From the NCBI GenBank assembly GCA_964654125.1, contig CAZZGG010000011.1:1-45911 (forward strand): a stretch of DNA of 45,911 nt, given 5' to 3'. The notes beneath the pieces were generated by a model. It had not been told where the DNA came from. It did no database searches and worked only from the letters and a program-made list of their open reading frames with translations. Shown here piece after piece: positions 42,783 to 45,911 of the stretch (positions within the stretch are counted from its first letter, which is position 1; each line of letters begins with the position of its first letter). This stretch comes from JAAYBY01 sp964654125. Its GTDB lineage: Bacteria > Bacillota > Clostridia > Saccharofermentanales > UBA5734. A program made the translations under genes and the position numbers.

Positions 42783-44450
42783 ATGAAAAATCACCACAAA
42801 TATGCACCATACCAGGGGATCAGCTTACCGCAGCGTAGTTGGCCCAACCGCAAGCTGGAAAAAGCACCGATCTGGTGCAGTGTAGATCTGCGCGATGGCA
42901 ACCAGGCCTTGGAGATTCCCATGAGCCTGGACCAGAAACTGCGCTTTTTCCATAAACTTGTTGAGATGGGCTTTAAAACGATTGAGATTGGTTTTCCGGC
43001 CGCTTCTGATACAGAATTTGAATTCACCCGTTATCTGATCGAAAATAAACTCATCCCAGATGACGTATCAATCCAGGTCCTGACCCAGTCGCGCCCACAT
43101 ATCATCGAAAAGACCTTTGCTGCTTTAGAAGGAGCTGGCAAGGCTATTGTCCACCTCTATAATTCGACATCCACCTTGCAGCGTGAAGTGGTCTTTGGCA
43201 TGGACCAGGACCAGTGTGTTGACCTGGCAGTCAGTGGAGCCCGCCTGATCGCAGAGCTGGCCGCCCAGGACAAGCATGGCACTGATTTCACCTTTGAGTA
43301 TTCACCAGAGAGCTTTACCGGTACAGAAATGGACTATGCTGTAGCTATCTGTGATGCAGTTTGTACTGTCTGGCAACCCACACCGGAAAAAAAGGTGATT
43401 ATCAACCTGCCGGCCACTGTGGAAATGTCCACGCCTAATGTCTATGCTGACCAGATTGAGTATTTTTTACTAAACACCAAATATCGCGACTCGATCATTG
43501 TCAGCCTGCACACCCATAATGACCGGGGCACAGCTGTTGCAGCCACTGAACTGGGTCTTTTAGCTGGGGCTGAAAGGGTCGAAGGTACCTTGTTCGGCAA
43601 TGGCGAGAGGACTGGTAATGCTGATCTGGTCGCCTTGGCCCTCAACCTTTTTTCCCAGGGTATCGACCCCCAGCTGGATTTATCTGACCTGGGCCAGTTG
43701 ATTGATATCTATGAAGAAGCAACCAGGCTGGAAGTGCCGCCCCGCCATCCCTACGCCGGCAAACTGGTCTATACAGCTTTTTCCGGCTCCCACCAGGATG
43801 CTATTAAAAAAGGCCTGGCCGCTTTCCGCAAGAAAACCGGTCCCTGGCAGGTGCCTTATCTGCCGATCGATCCCATGGATGTGGGCCGTTCCTATGAACC
43901 GATCATCCGGATCAACAGCCAGTCCGGTAAGGGTGGCATAGCCTATATTATGGAACAGTTTTATGGTATGCAGCTGCCAAAACCGATCCAGCAGGCCTTC
44001 AGCCAGATCATCACAGGCATCTCTGATAACCAGCAGCAGGAGCTCAAGCCCCAGCAGATCCATGATATATTTATGGAAAAGTATGTTAATTTGATCAGGC
44101 CGCTCAAGCTTGTTTCCTATAAGGAAGAAGCACTGGGCGATCAGGATGTCAGTTTCTCAGCCATCCTGGAGCAGGCTGGCCAGGAAGTTACAGTCCAAGG
44201 CAGGGGCAATGGTTTGCTGGATGCATTTTGCCAGGCCTTGCGTAGCCATCTGGAGATGCCCCTGGAGATCACCCAGTATCACCAGCACGCCTTGACCAGC
44301 AGTTCGGCTTCCAAGGCAATCACTTATCTGCAGATGCAAAACGGTGACGACCAGCTCTATATCGGCAGCGGGATCAGCAGCAGTGTCTCCCGATCATCTT
44401 TGCGGGCTGTGGTCAGCTGTGTGAACCAGATTTTACTGGAAAAACACTAA
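42783..44450 (+). CDS. leuA: 2-isopropylmalate synthase (type 2 LeuA)
   Basis: 555 residues. It condenses acetyl-CoA with 2-oxoisovalerate, the first step to leucine. The TIM barrel has WCSVDLRDGNQALEIPM and the metal site SLHTHNDRGTAVA plus GTLFGNGERTGNADLV. The C-terminal regulatory domain (about 430-555, ending LRAVVSCVNQIL) binds leucine. The long form and the N-terminal YQGISLPQRSWPNRKLEKAP mark the type 2 group. It is controlled by the tRNA-Leu T-box directly upstream. Confidence 0.94.
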   Translation: MKNHHKYAPYQGISLPQRSWPNRKLEKAPIWCSVDLRDGNQALEIPMSLDQKLRFFHKLVEMGFKTIEIGFPAASDTEFEFTRYLIENKLIPDDVSIQVLTQSRPHIIEKTFAALEGAGKAIVHLYNSTSTLQREVVFGMDQDQCVDLAVSGARLIAELAAQDKHGTDFTFEYSPESFTGTEMDYAVAICDAVCTVWQPTPEKKVIINLPATVEMSTPNVYADQIEYFLLNTKYRDSIIVSLHTHNDRGTAVAATELGLLAGAERVEGTLFGNGERTGNADLVALALNLFSQGIDPQLDLSDLGQLIDIYEEATRLEVPPRHPYAGKLVYTAFSGSHQDAIKKGLAAFRKKTGPWQVPYLPIDPMDVGRSYEPIIRINSQSGKGGIAYIMEQFYGMQLPKPIQQAFSQIITGISDNQQQELKPQQIHDIFMEKYVNLIRPLKLVSYKEEALGDQDVSFSAILEQAGQEVTVQGRGNGLLDAFCQALRSHLEMPLEITQYHQHALTSSSASKAITYLQMQNGDDQLYIGSGISSSVSRSSLRAVVSCVNQILLEKH

Positions 44451-44459
44451 ATACTAAAA

Positions 44460-44481
44460 AAGACAGTTATTTTACTGTCTT
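44460..44481 (-). terminator. terminator of the lexA-divergent gene (minus strand)
   Basis: AAGACAGT (44460-44467), loop of six, ACTGTCTT (44474-44481). Read on the minus strand the stem is followed by TTTT (44459-44456), so it ends transcripts from the gene at 44542. On the plus strand, after leuA, there is no U-tract. Confidence 0.65.
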
Positions 44482-44488
44482 ACCCCTT

Positions 44489-44522
44489 CCAACTAGACAA
44501 AATTATTATTTTGTCTAGTTGG
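44489..44522. repeat. 15-bp perfect inverted repeat between leuA and the minus-strand gene
   Basis: CCAACTAGACAAAAT (44489-44503), loop TATT, exact complement at 44508-44522, with no T-run on either side. It resembles in form (15-bp stem, 4-base loop, CAAC/GTTG near the base) the palindrome before ylxM. It may protect mRNA 3' ends of the convergent genes. Confidence 0.9.
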
Positions 44523-44541
44523 GTCTATCTCACAAGCAAAA

Positions 44542-45060
44542 TCAACCCGTGGTTGCCTGGCTGACCTTATTTGTTATCTGGCTAGCCACCCCACTGCTTG
44601 TTGTTGTTTCAATCCCTGCCAGATCCTTTAGTTCTTTAATGCCAATAATGCGGTACCATTCAGACAGATCCTTGATCGGGTTATAAAGCCGGAAAAGTAA
44701 AATAACAGCCAGCACCACCAGAAGGATCAACAGAATCTGGCGCAAAACCCGTTGCCTGCTTTCAGACTTGCGTCTGCTGTTGATCTTGGACACTGTCGTA
44801 TAGCCAGCCAGACGATAGACTCTTTGCCGGCCCCGCCGCCGGATTGGTTTTATTCTTTTCTTGCTGCGCTGGCGGATTGGCTGGCCAGCTGCAGCTGTTT
44901 GATCAACTCTGTTCACAACAACAAAGGGCTGCTTTTCTTCATCTTTTTGCGGCCTGCGCCAGGCAGACTTGGTTTTTTGCCAGAAAGCTGCTAGTTTTAT
45001 GCTGCCTTTATTTAAGATCTGCCGGGCCTGATCAAGCACATTATTGCCTTTTTGCGTCAT
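44542..45060 (-). CDS. single-pass membrane protein divergent from lexA, unknown family
   Basis: 172 residues; I do not recognise the family. Residues 1-107 are strongly basic (several Lys/Arg clusters, such as RSKKRIKPIRRRGRQR and NSRRKSESRQR). One transmembrane helix follows at about 108-123 (QILLILLVVLAVILLF). By the positive-inside rule the N-terminus is in the cytoplasm and the last ~48 residues, with LYNPIKDLSEWYRIIGIKEL and a Ser/Thr-rich tail, are outside. There is no LysM domain or signal peptide. AAGGATGG lies upstream of the ATG; TATAAT is at 45098-45093. Its position, divergent from lexA across an SOS box, suggests a damage-induced division regulator; this is inference. Confidence 0.75.
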   Translation of the reverse strand: MTQKGNNVLDQARQILNKGSIKLAAFWQKTKSAWRRPQKDEEKQPFVVVNRVDQTAAAGQPIRQRSKKRIKPIRRRGRQRVYRLAGYTTVSKINSRRKSESRQRVLRQILLILLVVLAVILLFRLYNPIKDLSEWYRIIGIKELKDLAGIETTTSSGVASQITNKVSQATTG

Positions 45061-45092
45061 GTAACACCATCCTTGGCGATTTTCCTAGCCTG

Positions 45093-45121
45093 ATTATAGC
45101 TTATTGGCCAAGCAATTTCAT
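45093..45121 (-). promoter_or_regulatory. promoter of the lexA-divergent gene
   Basis: On the minus strand: ATGAAA (45121-45116), 17-base spacer, perfect TATAAT (45098-45093). The SOS box is 12 bases upstream of this -35. Confidence 0.55.
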
Positions 45122-45132
45122 CTGCTCTTTAA

Positions 45133-45146
45133 CGAACAAAAGTTTG
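45133..45146. promoter_or_regulatory. LexA (SOS) box between lexA and the divergent gene
   Basis: CGAACAAAAGTTTG, a palindrome of GAAC-N4-GTTT type that overlaps the lexA -35 box. It fits autorepression of lexA and lies about 54 bases upstream of the predicted start of the divergent gene. Confidence 0.8.
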
Positions 45147-45172
45147 ACAAAGGCAGGCGGCTTTGCTAAAAT
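45144..45172 (+). promoter_or_regulatory. promoter of lexA
   Basis: Perfect TTGACA (45144-45149), 17-base spacer, TAAAAT (45167-45172). The -35 lies within the SOS box. Confidence 0.8.
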
Positions 45173-45200
45173 GAATAAAAGCAATTCATGGAGGTGCCTT

Positions 45201-45830
45201 ATGTCCACTTACCGCTTCACCCGGGCTAATGTAGAAGATACATCAAATCGGGTTTATGATTTCATTCTTGAATATATCAATGAAAATGGTTATCCCCCTG
45301 CTGTCCGAGATATCTGTGCCGGTATTGGCGTTCGCTCCACTTCCACTATCCACAACCACTTAAAACGTCTGCATGAGGCAGGCCGGATTGATTATGCAGC
45401 TGGGAAAAGACGGGCGATTGTTATCCCTGAACAACAGGAAGAAAGGCCGGTCTTTTTACCTTTGGTTGGCCAGATCACTGCCGGCATCCCCATCTTTGCC
45501 GAGGAAAATATCGAACGCAACCTGCCTTTTCCGGCTGGATTTTTCAGTGATGATGCTGAAGTGTTTGCCTTGCAGGTCAAGGGCGACAGCATGGTCGGCG
45601 CCGCAATCCTGGACAAGGACTATGTAATCGTGCGCCAGCAAAGTACTGCGAAAAATGGTGATATTATTGCTGCTTTGGTTGGCGATGAAGCCACTGTCAA
45701 GACTCTGGCCAATGTTGACGGGCAAATGGTTCTGCAGCCGGAAAATCCCCGCTACAGCCCCATTCCCTTCAACGCTCCGGACTGTCAGGTCCTAGGTGTA
45801 GTTTGTGCTGTATTCAGGGTTAATTTTTGA
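45201..45830 (+). CDS. lexA: SOS repressor LexA
   Basis: 209 residues. The N-terminal winged helix (about 12-75) contains GYPPAVRDICAGIGVRSTST and reads the GAAC-N4-GTTC boxes. The self-cleavage site is Ala94-Gly95 in GQITAGIPIFA. The catalytic dyad is Ser130 (KGDSMVGAAI) and Lys167 (EATVKTL). RecA filaments stimulate the cleavage. ATG 45201 has GGAGGTG about 5 bases upstream; the open frame to 44844 is spurious. SOS boxes at recA and at lexA itself are in this window. Confidence 0.97.
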   Translation: MSTYRFTRANVEDTSNRVYDFILEYINENGYPPAVRDICAGIGVRSTSTIHNHLKRLHEAGRIDYAAGKRRAIVIPEQQEERPVFLPLVGQITAGIPIFAEENIERNLPFPAGFFSDDAEVFALQVKGDSMVGAAILDKDYVIVRQQSTAKNGDIIAALVGDEATVKTLANVDGQMVLQPENPRYSPIPFNAPDCQVLGVVCAVFRVNF

Positions 45831-45850
45831 ACACTTCAATCGTGCGCATT

Positions 45851-45880
45851 CCCCTGCTAAGCCGTAAGGTTTAGGAGGGG
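45851..45880. repeat. structured hairpin after lexA
   Basis: CCCC-TG-CTAAGCC-GTAA-GGTTTAG-GA-GGGG: 4 bp, a 2x2 internal loop, 7 bp (one G-U), tetraloop GTAA. TGCTAA (45855-45860) can alternatively pair with TTAGCA (45881-45886). No T-run follows at once. The last 81 bases hold no gene that I can see. Confidence 0.6.
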
Positions 45881-45911
45881 TTAGCACCTTATTGGTTTTC
45901 AATGTACTTTT

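Noticed and set aside
44844..45200. N-terminal extension of lexA (frame open from 44844)
   Set aside because: It would run through the opposite gene, both promoters and the SOS box; ATG 45201 has a good ribosome site and gives the normal LexA length.
1..45911. CRISPR arrays, tRNA or rRNA genes, insertion sequences, prophage
   Set aside because: I saw no regularly spaced repeats, cloverleaf-like intergenic segments, transposase motifs or phage genes; gaps between genes are short and accounted for above.

Overview
The window is a dense housekeeping segment of a bacterial chromosome, almost certainly from an anaerobic member of the Clostridia (Firmicutes). The evidence is: the block smc-ftsY-ylxM-ffh-rpsP-khpA-rimM-trmD-rplS-rbgA-rnhB, which is classic for Firmicutes; recA-recX and lexA with GAAC-N4-GTTC/T SOS boxes; a tRNA-dependent T-box leader; strong AAGGAGG-type ribosome binding sites; and YlxM, RbgA, IscU-type and ThiI-type genes. 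Base composition is moderately GC-rich with very frequent GGCC. A type-2 LeuA and an archaeal-type aspartate-semialdehyde dehydrogenase would fit the Oscillospirales/Ruminococcaceae side of the class, but I cannot name a genus. I see no rRNA, tRNA, CRISPR array, insertion sequence or prophage.

Layout. 1-8000: end of proC, then tightly packed rnhA, an ADP-ribose-type Nudix hydrolase, ftsK/spoIIIE, folD, cinA and murJ. 8000-9705: recA-recX behind a consensus promoter with a perfect SOS box. 9830-11770: rimO and pgsA. 11771-17465: acpP (with a FabT-like operator and a terminator), rnc, smc, ftsY. 17493-23124: a long palindrome and promoter, then ylxM-ffh-rpsP-khpA-rimM-trmD, then rplS with its own promoter and leader, rbgA and rnhB. 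23192-25994: a class I-gamma aspartate aminotransferase overlapping purB. 26015-30168: GntR/UTRA regulator, cysteine desulfurase, thiI and an AIR-synthase-related protein in one operon. 30220-32746: glyA and rarA. 32809-35525: iscS, iscU, mnmA. 35522-38890: a PHP phosphoesterase (minus), an M18 aminopeptidase (plus), a Xer-type tyrosine recombinase (minus). 39044-42401: asd, a LacI-type regulator, a FAD-dependent oxidoreductase. 42441-44450: leucine T-box and leuA. 44460-45911: two hairpins, an unrecognised single-pass membrane protein (minus), divergent lexA, and a structured 3' edge.

How the genes work together. The window holds both ends of the SOS circuit, recA and its repressor lexA about 37 kb apart, each with a readable LexA box. 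It holds two separate sulfur-transfer lines for tRNA thiolation: desulfurase + ThiI (4-thiouridine) and IscS + IscU + MnmA (2-thiouridine). It also holds the protein-targeting core (ffh, ftsY), ribosome assembly and modification (rimO, rimM, rbgA, trmD, rpsP, rplS), RNases H1, HII and III, and chromosome management (smc, ftsK, xer, recA, rarA).

The best candidate for something undescribed is the minus-strand gene at 44542-45060. It encodes a basic, single-pass membrane protein of unknown family, transcribed divergently from lexA across a shared SOS box. That is the chromosomal position where Bacillus (YneA), Corynebacterium (DivS) and Mycobacterium (ChiZ) keep unrelated SOS-induced division inhibitors. 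Other points of interest are an rnc reading frame running through the acpP terminator, a FabT-like palindrome in the acpP promoter, an apparently leaderless ylxM start whose -35 box lies in a 15-bp palindrome, and the GntR-desulfurase-ThiI-AIRS operon.
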